A DNA stretch of 64,000 nt from Panaeolus papilionaceus (lineage: Eukaryota > Basidiomycota > Agaricomycetes > Agaricales): assembly GCA_015501605.1 (NCBI GenBank), contig JADNRZ010000004.1:372001-436000 (forward strand). Direction: 5' to 3'. Positions 1 to 12,137 of this stretch are shown piece after piece. The number at the start of each line of letters is the position of its first letter. The stretch's first letter is position 1. The notes under the pieces were generated by a model, which saw only the letters and a list, made by a program, of their open reading frames with translations, was not told the origin of the DNA and searched no databases. The position numbers and the translations under genes were made by a program.

Positions 1-966
1 TTTTTTGGATGGAACTATCCGCAGTCGAATATCCGTAAGACTTATTGCTGAACAGCATATTGCAGTCTCGGATGCTCTCGCATCTTCAGCCGACAAGCCA
101 ATAGACTGTCCAGGTGTGATCGAAATGCGGTGTTCTCCCAATAAAATGGTGAATATGTGCGGCTCCTTCGTGGCTGATCTATGTGAAGCGACTTTGGGTG
201 CCGCACCTGCAATCGTAATGGACGGGTATACAGACACTACGTTTCCGTGAGCCAAACCGACCCCATCAAATTGACCACGTTTGATAATTGACATCGTTTC
301 AGCTATGTACCTGTACATTTGGAGTATATATTGACCGAGGTTTTGAAGAACTCGTTCCGTGCAACAGTAGAGCATCAGCGGAAGGTTCAGCACTCGAACC
401 AAGCAACGCTACCCCCCGTTGTTGTGACCATCTCCCCACCCTCATTGGTTCCTTCTGTAGATGGTTCGGAGAGTCATACATACCTCTCAATCCGGATAAG
501 AGACCAAGGCGGAGGAGTACTCCCTGCAAACATGGCTCGCATATTTTCATATGCTTTCACAACGGCTGGAAGAGACATAGACGACGATGGCGGGGGTCCT
601 TATGCCGCACAACACGTTGGAGGGAGTGCTGCAATTTCAGACGACGATAGTATGGGAGGGGCGAACCTGTTTGGAGAAATTACTGGCAAGGGTTTACAAA
701 CTGGAATGGGAACCATTGCTGGGCTCGGGTATGGTTTACCGATGAGCAAGCTTTATGCAAGGTTAGCAAGCAATATCTGTACTCACATTCTTTACTGATA
801 AACTTTCAGTTACTTTGGAGGATCGCTAGACTTCTTTTCGCTTGATGGCTGGGGTGAGTTTATGTCTACACCCGGTAACTCATTTAGTTAATGCAATTTC
901 ACAATAGGAAGCGACGTCTATCTCAAGCTGCGATGCCTGGATGAAGCGGGGGATGCAAAGATATAG
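1..966 (+). CDS. Mitochondrial pyruvate/branched-chain 2-oxoacid dehydrogenase kinase, 3' part
   Basis: The 5' end lies outside the window. These kinases phosphorylate the E1 subunit of a mitochondrial 2-oxoacid dehydrogenase complex and switch it off. They have a GHKL-type ATP site rather than a Ser/Thr-kinase fold. Visible motifs are the N box EVLKNSFRATVEH, the G1 box with DQGGGV, and the G2 region GYGLPMSKLYA followed by YFGGSLDFFSLDGWG. Exons are about 1-240, 303-761, 810-853 and 908-966; phase is kept across all three short introns and the TAG is at 964-966. The gene converges on the DYRK kinase gene, with 226 bp between stops. The family is clear. Whether it is the pyruvate (Pkp) or branched-chain type cannot be settled without the N terminus. 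Confidence 0.9.
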
Positions 967-1192
967 CTTGTTGTCCAAGTTCCATAAAATAGTTCAGTCC
1001 TTATAATCACAATACAGGGGTCTTTACCTCTCGGAGGGGATATAAGAGTTAGTTGAGGGATTTACGTTAAGTGAATAGAAAACAATGCAAAGGTAACAAA
1101 GGAAAACAGCGCTCGCCACGGACATGATTAATGTGAAATACAGCAGATGAAAGCCAAGGAGATGTAAAAATGAGAAAAACGATTCAACATGG

Positions 1193-4100
1193 TCATTTGT
1201 TCGAGCTCGACTGCGAAAGAGACGTTAGGAAAACAGCAGCGAAATGGGAGTAAAGATGCACATACGCCATAACCACTCAGTGTCCTGCTAGAATTGAATG
1301 AAAGGGAAAGATTTTGAGTCTGAGTGCGATAAGATCTAGAAGTGGTTGCTGATCCCGACGCCAACGATTGCGAATGAGAGCTGCTGGGAGTGGTGGGTTG
1401 ATTGACGGTGGATCGTGATGTCCGAGCTGTCAATGGCGTCGGAGCACTAATGAGGGACTTTTTGGGCGTCTCCGTCACTTTGCTACTTCGGCCATTGAGA
1501 GTTGATGATGATGGGGTATTGGTAATGGAATTTTGGGGTCGCAATTTCCTTCCAGAGGTCATGAAAGGATGGCGCATGGCAGCTTGAGGCTTTAGTCGGC
1601 GCTCTGGATCCCAAACTAGGCATTTGGCAACAAAGTCGACAAACTCCTCATCATTGCAACGGAGGACTTGAGCCAGAGTCTTTGTCCCTGGACGGCGCCG
1701 CCTTCCCTTGGAATTGACGACGGCTCGTGGGGTCCCACTGGTATCTATAAACAAATGAGATCGACGTATCAATGGAAAACAAGAAAAGAAGCCTACCGAA
1801 GAAAAGCTTTCTACGTGAGCTGCGGTTAATGAACTCCTTGTCGGGAACACCAAGAACTTCCATGATGCAAGACAACTGCTCTTGCTCATTTTCTCCAGGG
1901 AAGATGGGGAACCCAGTATAGAGTTCTGCCAGAATACATCCTAGACTCCACATGTCGATGGCCATGTGGTAGTTCATTCCCAAGATGACTTCAGGAGAGC
2001 GATAGAATCGACTTTGGATATAGGTGTAAACTAAAACGTGTCAGTTTCACCTGGTTTGACAAACCAAACTACATCGACTCACTTTTCTCGTGCTCGAAAC
2101 AACTGCTGCCAAAGTCAATAACCTTGATAGCGCTTTTCGCCGGATGGCGTAGCAAAACGTTCTATGGCCCCCAAACGTTAATGCAAAGTTTAAAGGTCGA
2201 CAGAAAGCCACACACCTCTGGCTTCAGGTCACAATGAACAATGCGATGATTCCGCATGAGAGTCAAGGAGCCCAACATCTGGCTGGTGAATCTCCGAATT
2301 AAAGCAGTTGTAAACCCAACAAAGCCATTGGCCTTGATCAGTTCATATAAATTAATACTGAGCAGCTCCGTTGCGATGCACAAATGACTACGGAAATAGA
2401 AGTGCTCCGTCATCTTGATGACATGGTGCTTCTCTTCCGCATCCTAGATCAAACAGTTAAACTCTAGTGACAAGCAAATAAAATGGAAGAGCTGCGTACC
2501 CATTTCCGAAGGTTATCAAGGATCTTGATTTCGACCAGCGCTTGATGATGGAATCGCTTCTTATTCCTGATGATCTTGACAGCAACAGATTCACCGGTGC
2601 AATGGTCACGACAGTGCAGTACTTGACCGAATGAACCTTTGCCGAGAGTGCCCATAATTTCATATCGGTATGCCAGATGGTCGTGGTTAACAATAAGGTA
2701 ATCTCCCCGTTCGTCGTCGTAACCATAATTATTGGTTCCATCATTCAGCACTTGCAGTCTCTTTCGACTCCTGGCGCCCACACAGTAAACGTTTGGATAG
2801 TCCCAGATCTCCTTTTTTTCATAATCTGACAGTGCAGCAGCTTGAGAACTTTTCAGAACGGCTAATGAAGCAGTATGAGTACAGCATTGTGATATGCAAT
2901 TTAATAAAACTTACTGGCTGGCGATGATGGTCTCGCAGGTGGAATAGGTTCGGGGAATTTAAGCATCTCGTCGAGATCTTCCTGTGATGCACCAGCAGCC
3001 ACTTTCTTAGCATGCTGCCGGCGGATATAATGCATCATCTCCTCATCACCCAACAATTCCTCTTCGTCGACGGCACTTGGAGCAGGCGAGGGAGTGGAGG
3101 CTGAATGGCGACCCGATGAAGGGGAGCCCGAAGCACGACCGCTCTGCGTTGCCGTAGCCGTTGATGCACGGGCACTGCTCTTGGGACCAAGCAATTTCAA
3201 GCCCTTTGAAGGCGACAGGACTGAGAAGCGGTGCGAGGAAGTTGAAGACGTCGTTGCAGGAGGCGCAGTAGATTCACCCGATGTCGCGTGAGTGGCCAAC
3301 GATGTAACCGAGTTGGTAGATGATTTCCGCAGGCCAATGAAGGACATCGACTCTCTATTTTTGCGAGTAGACGTGGTGGTGCTGCCAACAGTTGACTGGC
3401 GGGGCACGCGAGAGGTGGCGATAGGTGCACCAGCTGAAGGAGAGGCGCGGACCGAAGAAGGTTGCCGAACCTTGGGAGTCGCCCCATCCTCACTATCCAA
3501 TACACCGAATTCATTTGTGCTGATACTGGTTGGCGATGCATTGGCGGAGGGCGCAGCAAGTCCACTCGCTCTCCTCGTTGCCAAAGCCGAACCAGAATGC
3601 TTCAATGGTGGGGAGGCCGTGGCAGATGTGCGGCTTGAGATGCGGGGTATTTTCGTTGGTGTCTCCTTTGGAAGACCTGATACCGAGTTCATGAGTGTTG
3701 ATGGTGGTCCCTCCTTCAAAGTTTGTGTGCTGCTGGTGCCGCTTGTCGCGATAGATGGGCTTCCAGCGATGGTTGGCAGCTGATTGCGACTTCGGAGGGA
3801 AGTATCCGACTGCTTCTGCATAGAACTAATCGTTTGAGAAGTTAATCGAGAAGAGGTGGACGACGTGGATGCCCGATTTGACACGGAGGCCGGACTCGAG
3901 ATGGAATTGGACGTCGAGGCTTTGAGTTTTGCGACGCGCTGAGCAGTAACAGGCTCAATGGCCGTGATTTGCATTGGCGGCATGTTAACAGGAGATTTGG
4001 GCTTTCTAGGGTCAGTCGAAGACAATGTCTACTCAGGAACAACGTCAGTGTTTATTCAATGTATTCAAGGTATATACGAACCTTTCCTCGCTTCCGGTTG

Positions 4101-7100
4101 ATGATACCTGATATCCGACTCTCATTGCGATCCTTTTCCTTTTCCTCTTTCTTTTGCCTTTCTCTTTCCAACTTCTCCTGCTTCAGTTTCTCCTTTTCCG
4201 ATTCCCTAGCAGCATCTTTTGCTCGTTGCGCTTCCTTGGCAGCGTCCTTCGCGTCAGCATGGAGGCTTCGGCGTGAAGTAGACTTGAGCAGAGAGGGTAA
4301 TCCCAAAAGACCGGACGATTTCTTTTGATTTGTGCCTGGAGTCGACATTGCTGACGAGCTGTAATCGTGAGCTGGAGAAGTGCTCTTCACAGTGGATTGT
4401 CCAGTTGACAGCATATTGCTATAGGGAGGAGATGATGATGCGGTGGGAATAGTCGGAGGGGGTGGCATTTGCATGGACTGAGATGAAGACCGACGGAAAA
4501 ACGGAATGGACGATGGGGTTAGTCGTTTCGTGTGGCTCCGACGGATGGAAGAGCTTGGGCTGAGAGGGCCAAGAGGGGGCGGTGGTGCGAGAGCAGAGGT
4601 AGTGTGACTAGTGCTAGCGCTGGAGCTTGTGCCTGGACGGCTCGAGTGCTGCGTTGCATCAGGAGTCTTTGCGGTGGTCAATCCCTGCGCAGGTGTATGA
4701 ATGGAGCCCACTGAGGACAGGGATGCAAGAGATCCGGCAGAAGCCATGGCATCAGGTTGATTGGGTGACCAAGGACCTTTTGATGACGACGAAGCTTTGT
4801 CCTTGGAAGTGGATTTGCGAAGCTGCTGACCAAAAGAAACGTTTCGCGGGCTAAGCGGGAAAGAGGATTTTCCGGTTGATGCTGATGAAGGGGAGCCTGA
4901 AATCTTGAGATTAAGAGCACTAAAACTCCATTTCTTCGAAGGGGTCTTTGGAACAACGGGAGAAGATTCATTAGCGGATGATGAATGGTAATGGGTAGAT
5001 GCCGGTGGAGAAGCCACCGTCGGGCTCGTATAGGATGGTACTTCCAATGAGATGTTGCGGTTTAGCTGATTGTCGCTGGTCGTGACTTTGTCTTTGTGGT
5101 CGTCAGAGGGTATGGATGTCGTGGGGAATGCAAGGCCAGAAGATGTATGCGGTGGAGAGCGATAAGTCGATAAATCCTTGGGTAATGGTGGGACAGGTGG
5201 GACATTGTCTTCCTCGTTTCCTTCACCGTTGACTGCGATGGAAGCAACTCGGTCCTTGAGGGCAGCATCAATGGAGTGAACACTCGAAATATCACTACTC
5301 GCACTATTCCGTCGTCCCTTACTGGATGACTGCCTGCCACTGGTGGCAGACATTGACGTCACGCTAGTTCCTGCAGACATGGAAGCAGAATCACGAGAAC
5401 TGGGAGTGCTGGTATATGTGGTAGATGAGGTCGAACCACGTTTAGGGGTGAAGCTTAACCTCGCATTTGCGCTGGACTTTTTGGGTGTCTTTTCCAAGGC
5501 AGCAGACCCAGATACCTGTTCGTCACTACTGACCGCAAGACCAGATGCTGCCTCCATTCCCTCTAGGAGATCAGAGGTAACAGAAGGTCCAAGGCTCCGG
5601 TTGGGATCCTTGGTTGAAACCTCTTTCATGTTTCCACTGCCACGTTTAGACTTTCCAGAGTCAGAGGCGCTCATTCCCTCCCACTGTGAACCTGATTTTC
5701 CGGGCGTGCCCGGTCTGCTTGAGCTCGATGGACGACCCAAGCTACCAATGCTTGCTCGTGCTCTGGCACTGCGCCCTGACAGGCCATCCAGTTTCCTTAA
5801 TGCCTCCGCTGCGTCATCATCATTCAGAGCCGACCAGCCCTCTTGTGTTCCCCGAAGCAATGAATGTGCAACATTAGGCGAGCCCTGCATTTGGAGACTA
5901 TCTTTCGAAGGTCGATGTAAGGAAGAGGGCTGAGATGGAGCAGCGCCAGTAGTTTGTCGTAAAAACTGTTGAATTGAGGAAGATGATGGGGAAGGAGGAA
6001 GGTGGGAAAAATCGGTGGTATGCACACGTCGGGCATGGTGGTTGTCGGGGGCATGAGACGACACCGATCCTGCTGATCCTTGACGTACGTGTCTGTCCGG
6101 AGACTTGATGCTAGCTGGCGAACGGGGGTTGGTGCTACTGATGGCCAAACCAACACTCTCCCTTCGACGTTCCTTGGGCTTTGAACTGGATGAACTGGTG
6201 CTAACATTCAGACTCCGGTGTTTGCGAACAGAAGCCTTCTCTTCCTTTGTCTTGTCCTTAGAAAGAGGTGTTCCTGTGGTCTTGGACACAAGGGATCCCG
6301 TTTGGTCCATCTCAAACTCATCCGAGGTGCGCTTTCTCGCCTTCCGTGTGGATTGGTTGAAGGCACTGGGAGGTGAGGTGGAAAGACCTGCGTCAAGGAT
6401 AGCTGTACGTTCAGATACACGAGAGGCCATTGGAGTCTGATCCTCTGAAGGGACCATATCAGAATTGAACTTTGGTAACTCTGAGACAGGGGCAGTAACA
6501 TTCCGTGGATACAGAATTTCTTCGCCGCCACTTTCGTCCGCAATAGAGGGTCTGTTACGAAGAGTACGAGGAGCCTTGATATCGGGTAACTGATACATAA
6601 CAAAAAAAGCATGGTCAACAAAGAGACGAGTGTTGTAAATAGACCAGTGATGCCCACCTCTTCCTTCTCTGACGATTCACCATCAATGGCCTCTATTGTC
6701 CAAGGACTATCTGGAAGATCTGGTTCGATTTCTTCTGGGACTACAACCTCGTAAGATTCGAGCTCGCTGTCTGTTGGGAGAGACTGTTCCTGGAAAGGTG
6801 CATTGTCTGATCGGGCCCACCGTGGGGTTGCCAATTCGCCAACGCCAACAAGACCTCGCCTATCGATCATGGCGGGATTTCTGGCAGGAGTCATAGGTTC
6901 ATTTGGAATGTGATGGTCTGGTGTCGTTGAAAGGTAATACTGAGGCAGTGGGGGTGGCATTGCATGTGTCGGAGACTCTGATTCTGATTGTACACCGAAA
7001 TAATAAGGATCAAGGGAAGAAGTTGTTGAAGCTGAGCGAGATAGAGGTTGCTCGTTGTCGATGGACGTGTCTTCAGGAACGGTGATATTTACATTGAACT

Positions 7101-7337
7101 GTTGATGCTAGTTATAATATAAGTTATTGAGTTTAAAGTTTTGAATAAAAGTGAAGTGATGATGGTGATCTTTCTTACCTGCTGTTGGTTGGCTTGCTGT
7201 TGACTTAAATAGTCGCGTGTATAACGTATTTCTGCATCTGAAATAGCCTTTCTTTCATCTTCTGAAATGTCGAGAGCAGCTGGTCGATGAGTTTTCTTGT
7301 TTGAATGAGCGAGATGGGGAGAAGGAGGCGCGGACAT
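1193..7337 (-). CDS. DYRK family (class II, Pom1-like) dual-specificity protein kinase with very long N terminus
   Basis: This family autophosphorylates on Tyr and then acts on Ser/Thr substrates; fission-yeast Pom1, a member, controls polarity and mitotic entry. The C-terminal third carries the DH box ([12 protein letters not shown]), Gly loop [15 protein letters not shown] lysine, HCDLKPE catalytic loop, VIDFGSS, and activation loop [15 protein letters not shown] with the DYRK YxY. The kinase C-lobe has the class II insert before a WDPERR motif. The roughly 1,400 residues before the kinase are Ser/Thr/Pro-rich low complexity with a highly charged K/E stretch near 4100-4260. The start at 7335-7337 opens [15 protein letters not shown]. 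Exons 7179-7337, 6658-7107 and 4082-6589 join in phase. The last exon (1193-1210) follows a GTATGT intron with a TCCTAAC branch point. Predicted length is about 1,850-1,900 residues. All catalytic residues are present. Confidence 0.9.
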
Positions 7338-7682
7338 GGGAAAGAAAAATATAAAATCCGAAAAAAAGGGAAAAAATTGAGAAAATGAGCAAGAAGAAAA
7401 AAAAAGAAAGAAATTAAAAGAAAAAAGGAAGATTAAAAAAAAGGAGGCAGAGTTTGTTTCTGACAAGCCAGTTAGTCGGCGTTCAAGGTGTTGAGCCAGA
7501 ACAACCACAAAACGAGCGAGGCCAGGTCAATCCATTTCCGGCGCGCCATCCCAAGCTTTTGTTGTCTCTTGTTTGTACTTGGTGGCAGCCAATATTATTC
7601 CACTATTTTATCATTATTATTATTCCATTCTAAAGTATGATTATAAAAAACAAACACAACAAAAACAACAACAACAATTTTA
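7338..7682. other. Intergenic spacer, A-rich 5' flank of the DYRK gene
   Basis: This 345-bp gap lies between tandem minus-strand genes. Next to the DYRK start (7345-7445) the plus strand is almost pure A/G, so the minus-strand leader is a long C/T tract typical of fungal promoters. Around 7605-7680 there are short ATT and CAA/ACA runs. I see no gene here. Confidence 0.6.
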
Positions 7683-10600
7683 TCAAACACGAACGTAAGG
7701 TCCTTCTTCCCCTTCTCTCAAGAATAATTCATCAATTGGTCCAACCGTTGTCGCAAAGTCACCATGATGGACGCCTCCTTGTTTGTCTTCTTTGAATAGG
7801 TCATCAGGTACGATACACGTTTGGATCTCTTCTAGCATCATCGTATCCACAGCTCTCGACGGTCTATCCCAAATCAACAACACAACAGATTAGCTATGCT
7901 CATACAGATCACCTCACAATCTACTTACCGAGTTGTAAAGGTAGCGGTTCTCTGCTCAGGGGTTTGGTGCCTCGAGTGTGCATGTGTCGACACTGGCGTC
8001 AGTGGTATGTATCCCGTTGAAGAGGCACTTTTCGGTCTTTGCGCGCGTTTTTCTCTCCAAGCCTGAGCGCTTTGTTTGTCTCTTGCACTTTGCTCTGCAC
8101 GTCGTCGAAGTACTTGCTCGTACTAGCATCTTTCGTTCAGTACTCGTTCGTCCCAGAATAATCATTGTGGTACTTCACCTCTTCCCTCTCCTCGCTGGTC
8201 ATGTCTTCTGGCTTCTTGTTTATCCTCTATGGATCATCAGTATGTAGCTGGGAATAATATGATTTTTTACTGACCATATGAGTAGTGACTTTCGGTCCCC
8301 TCACTACCTTGGGAAGCGTGGGTTGGACCTCTGTCTGGGATAGACTCTGCTCCGATTGCGCATGCATGGCTGCTTTGGTTCTCCTTTTCTCCCGTTGTTT
8401 TTCTCTTCTGATTGTCTTTCGTTCTTCTTCTGTCAATCGCTCTCGTTTGGCTGGCTGGCTGGGTCTCGAAGCCGAGCCAAGAGGGCCAACAGGCGTGATC
8501 GAAGGCGACAACAGTAATGGCTCTTGAGTTGCAGCCTGCTCAACCTGTTCTTTTGTTTGGACAATTCGCGAGCTTCGCCTCTGCGCGGAAGCGTCATCTT
8601 GACGTTGCGAGGTCGACCCGTGCTGTTTTTTCAAAGTGATCTGATCTGCTGCCTCTGATTTCTCGTATGCCGTCTGTCGTTCTTTCGATGGTCGAACTGT
8701 GTCGACTAGAGAACTACGAAGTTCATCTGCTTGCCTTTGGCGTTCAGCCTGTTTCAACCGTTCGTTTTCCTGGACTAGTTGCCGTTGCTCCTCCGCCTTC
8801 GCTTCTTCGGCTTTGCGAAGGGACTCCTGTTCTTCATGTTGTCGGCGCGCTCCCTCCTCCTCCAATTGGCGTTTCTCAGCAAGCTCGACTTTTCTTCGCG
8901 CATTTTCTTCCTGTTCTTGCTGTGCTTTCTGTTGGCGTTCTTGTTCTGCACGTTTTGCTGCACGCTCTTCTCGCTTTTCGCGGTTGACTCTAGCACGTTC
9001 TTGCTCGAGTGCAAGCTGTGCTGCTTTCTCTCTAGATATTTCTTGCTTTCGAAGGCCTTTTTTTGACGAATGGGAAGGGATATCTTGTTTCTGGACCTCT
9101 TCAGGGGGCACGAATCCTTTCTGAGAAGATATGAATAACAGCACCTCAAGGACGAAGTATCCAGTACCTTGGTTCTCAGAATATTTTTAATGTCTTCTGA
9201 TAAGTCTTCCTGCTTCCAACAGCGTTCGACATCATGTGTTGTGGCCTCTCTGACCAAGAGTTCAATCATGGAAGGTTGATGACTGTCTATAGCAAGTTGC
9301 AATGGGGTGCGGCCGGACGGAGCGGCTTTGGATGGGTGGTAGCCTTCAAATGATCGACCGCGTCTCTCCATAATGAAACGGACAACATGAGTGTTGCCAG
9401 CTTTAATAGCCGCGTGAAAAGGAGTGAGCTGTTGCTTATTTAAAGTCTTGGTGTCTGCGCCTTTTTATAGTGGATGTATGCGTAAGCGTTGGGTTGAAAC
9501 AGACGAGGAAAATGAACCAAGAGTCTAAAATGAAGATGGACTAACCCCTCTCTACAAGGAACATGACCAGGTCGTCGTCACAATGGCTGGCGGCCACGTG
9601 GAGAAGCGACTCATGTTGCAGGTCTTCGCCCTGCTTGCGAGTATGTTTCGCACGTTTTCTGGGAGTATTAACGTCCAGATCATTCTCTAAAATAGCTTTT
9701 CGAACGGCAGAACTATCGCCAGCATATGCAGCCTGATGGAATGTGAAGGGTGGTTCAGCAGATATAATAAACCATCCGTACCTGGAAGATAGTATCCACA
9801 AGGGAAGCTTTTCGGTCTAGGTTCGCCTGAGCCTCCTTGGCTGCTTTCTCCTTTTGACGCTCTTCTTCTTCTATTTCAAGCTCTGTGTGAAACAAAGATG
9901 GTACAAGTTGTAAAGATAAAGACGTGAAGAAGAAGAAGGAAATACCTAGTTCACGTTTACGCTTTTCATATTCCTCTTTTTCACGACGTTGACGCTCTTG
10001 TTGTGCAGCTTTACTGTGATCTGGATGGTCCGAGTCGTCTGAAAAAGCTGTATGAAAAGAGTAAACACCCGGAGCTGCAGAGGCACGGGATCTTTGATGA
10101 CGGTAGTCTTGAAGCGAGATAATTAATTAGACAGGAGTAGGAGTATGGGAAATGAGTGGAGGCAAACTGACGTTTTCCTCTTGCTCTTGAGAATCTGTTT
10201 GCTAGAGTTTCGGCAAACATGAACCTGAGAACAGGGGTAAAATAGAGACAAGTGTTTATGAGGATCATATGATTTTTTTGAAGGGTGAGAGCAGAGAATA
10301 CAACACACATGTAATACGCATGGAGGTCATCTTCGTCCATGAAATAATAGTCGTCGTCGTCGTCGTCGTCGTCGTATTCGTCGTCGTAGGTATTAAAATG
10401 ATGATGATGACGATGATGGCATGAAGCATGCGAAGTATTTGGAACATTACGACTCCAAGCGGGGTTGTCAAAATGTCTCTGGCAAGTATTCCAAGCTGCG
10501 CCGATCTGTGGGGTTTCGACGTTGTGAGAGATGAGAAAAAAAGAAAGAAAAAAAGGAGAAAAGGAGAAAAACCTGTTGAAAACGTTCTGTTGCAGAATCA

Positions 10601-10731
10601 TCACCATGATTTCTATCTGGATGGTGAAGAAGAGCCAATCTTTTGTAAGACTTTAAAGCAACAGAATATTCAACATTTGGATCTAATTGAAGAACATGAA
10701 AGGCGTCGAGTACTTCTTGCCTTAGTGACAT
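7683..10731 (-). CDS. J-domain / ankyrin-repeat / coiled-coil protein
   Basis: The protein starts MSLRQEVLDAFHVLQLD at 10731 and has a J domain with the HPD signature (LLHHPDRNHGDDS), so it should stimulate an Hsp70 ATPase. A His-rich and a poly-Asp run follow (10351-10418). A basic/acidic helix leads into ankyrin-like repeats (AAYAGDSSAVRKAIL; ESLLHVAASHCDDDLVMFLVERG broken by an intron; RTPLQLAIDSHQPSMIELLV). Next is about 180 residues of E/K/R/Q coiled coil, a Ser-rich linker and a second basic coil (EEYEQVLRRRAEQSARDKQ). The C terminus ends EEGPYVRV with the stop at 7683-7685. Many short introns split it; the junction 8230-8275 and the intron ending near 8104 keep phase. Total is roughly 800 residues. 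J plus ankyrin in one chain is uncommon. Substrate and location cannot be told from sequence. Confidence 0.75.
10351..10418. repeat. Trinucleotide runs encoding poly-Asp and poly-His
   Basis: A (TCG)n run at 10351-10387, broken once, codes on the minus strand for a run of Asp. An ATG-rich run at 10398-10418 codes for a His cluster. Both lie inside an exon of the J-domain gene directly after the J domain, and would be expected to vary in length between strains. Confidence 0.8.
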
Positions 10732-10856
10732 TATAATTGAAAGGAATTATAATTTAATAAAATTAGAAATTTATATAAGTAGTGGGTGGATGTTATTATG
10801 TCATCAATTAATTGAAATGAACTGACAGTGACCTGTTTGACCTTCTGTTCCAAGCC
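10732..10856. promoter_or_regulatory. Short divergent promoter (J-domain gene / Zn2Cys6 gene)
   Basis: Only 125 bp separates the ATG at 10731 (minus) from the ATG at 10857 (plus). The first 60 bp beside the J-domain gene is A/T-rich (ATTATAATTTAATAAAAT). The two genes probably share regulatory DNA. No specific factor site could be assigned. Confidence 0.5.
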
Positions 10857-11789
10857 ATGCTTTCGGTCGATACCAAAAGCCTCGATGGCGAGGAAACTCT
10901 CGAACCTCCCTCTTCCCTTCAACATCTTCATTCCCTCTCTTACAACAATATGCCCCTCTATCCTTACACTCACGTTTTACCTTCAAGCCAACAACCTGTT
11001 CGTACAAAGCGAAGACAAGTCAAGAATGCTTGCACTCATTGCCAAAAGGCCTGCAAGAAATGTGACGATGCTAGACCTTGTCTTCGTTGCGTCAAGTATG
11101 GTTACTCGGATGAATGTGTAGATTCTCAGAGGAAGGAAAGGAAAAAGGGTGTGAAGAGAGGGCCCTACAAGAAGCGCGATGGAAAGGGTCAGTATCATTG
11201 TCGTCTTCGTTCTCTGTCTTTGTCTCTTTTTTTTTCCTAATTTTTCTTAATTTTCGTCTTTTTAAAAGATCGCGCAGCTTGCAACGTCGTTAATGCAGAA
11301 GGGCCGCAACAGCCCGTTTCTGTTACGAATGTCGTTCAACCTCAAGCTGCCAACCTTTCGGGGGCCTACTTGCCAATCGGCTACCCACCAGGATTCTACC
11401 CACCATATCCTCCAATAATCACCAAGTCTCCTGATGGTCTACCCATTTACCCACCCCCGCCTTATTACCTTGCTCCTGGGCCACAGCTCCAACAGCACCC
11501 TCCTCAACTTCATCATCCACATCCACCTCCCGATACAGACCAATCTCATTATCCTCCGTCCCAACCTCAATCCTTTTATCAACCTACTCTCTTTTCCCCA
11601 GTTCATTATCAGTACCCTATTCATCGTCAGGATCCTTCTGCAACCAATTCTGCTGTTGCTCAGTATCCACCATATTCCCCTTCAAGCTACACAAAGAACT
11701 CCGCCACCATCAGCCCACAATCGGAACCATCCCATGGTGCCACCAATGATAGGAATGAGGATCATACCTTGACAGGCTCCTCCGACTGA
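10857..11789 (+). CDS. Short Zn2Cys6 (Gal4-type) transcription factor
   Basis: The protein is 283 residues from two exons (10857-11187 and 11269-11789) that join in phase. The zinc cluster sits near residues 54-82: CX2C-X6-CX5CX2CX8C, with an extra Cys inside the first X6 loop (QKACKK), followed by a basic KRGPYKKR tail. Such clusters bind two Zn ions and contact CGG-type half sites in DNA. The rest is Pro/Tyr/Gln-rich (GYPPGFYPPYPP and similar), resembling an activation domain. No fungal-specific middle homology domain is present, so the protein is much shorter than typical Zn2Cys6 activators. It diverges from the J-domain gene. The target pathway is unknown. Confidence 0.85.
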
Positions 11790-12137
11790 CAGTTCGCCCA
11801 CGCGCCTTGTTCATATCTTTAACTTTGTTCTGCTTGTCTATCATCCATGTTTTCGTTATGTCTGTTTTCTTCCTTCATCTCAAATTTCCATACTCGTAAT
11901 ACTCATATACATACTGATATATCTTCCTCTCATATCTTGTATCATCTTTTCTTTCATTGTCTCGTCTTTGTACTCTCGTGTCGTCGATAACCCTCCATAT
12001 GCTATATGTGCTTTGTTTCCCTCACTTCGTGAGAGTCTTCCCTCAGATGTTACACGTCAAATGCACCCACCAAGGTTTACTTATTTCCGTTGTACGTAAA
12101 CCATTCTGTGGAATTGAGTCAAAATAATCGTGTTTCA
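11790..12137. other. Convergent 3' intergenic region
   Basis: This 348-bp gap lies between two convergent stops. It is T-rich, with repeated TCTTTC/TCATATC-like words that look like 3' UTR and polyadenylation sequence for the Zn2Cys6 gene. No coding sequence is visible on either strand. Confidence 0.5.

Noticed and set aside
5343..5933. 196-residue plus-strand ORF
   Set aside because: It is antisense to the long low-complexity exon of the DYRK gene. Its composition is the shadow of Ser/Thr-rich coding on the other strand.
8285..9124. Several Cys/Ser- or Leu/Phe-rich plus-strand ORFs
   Set aside because: They are shadows of the E/K/R/Q coiled coil of the J-domain protein read on the opposite strand.
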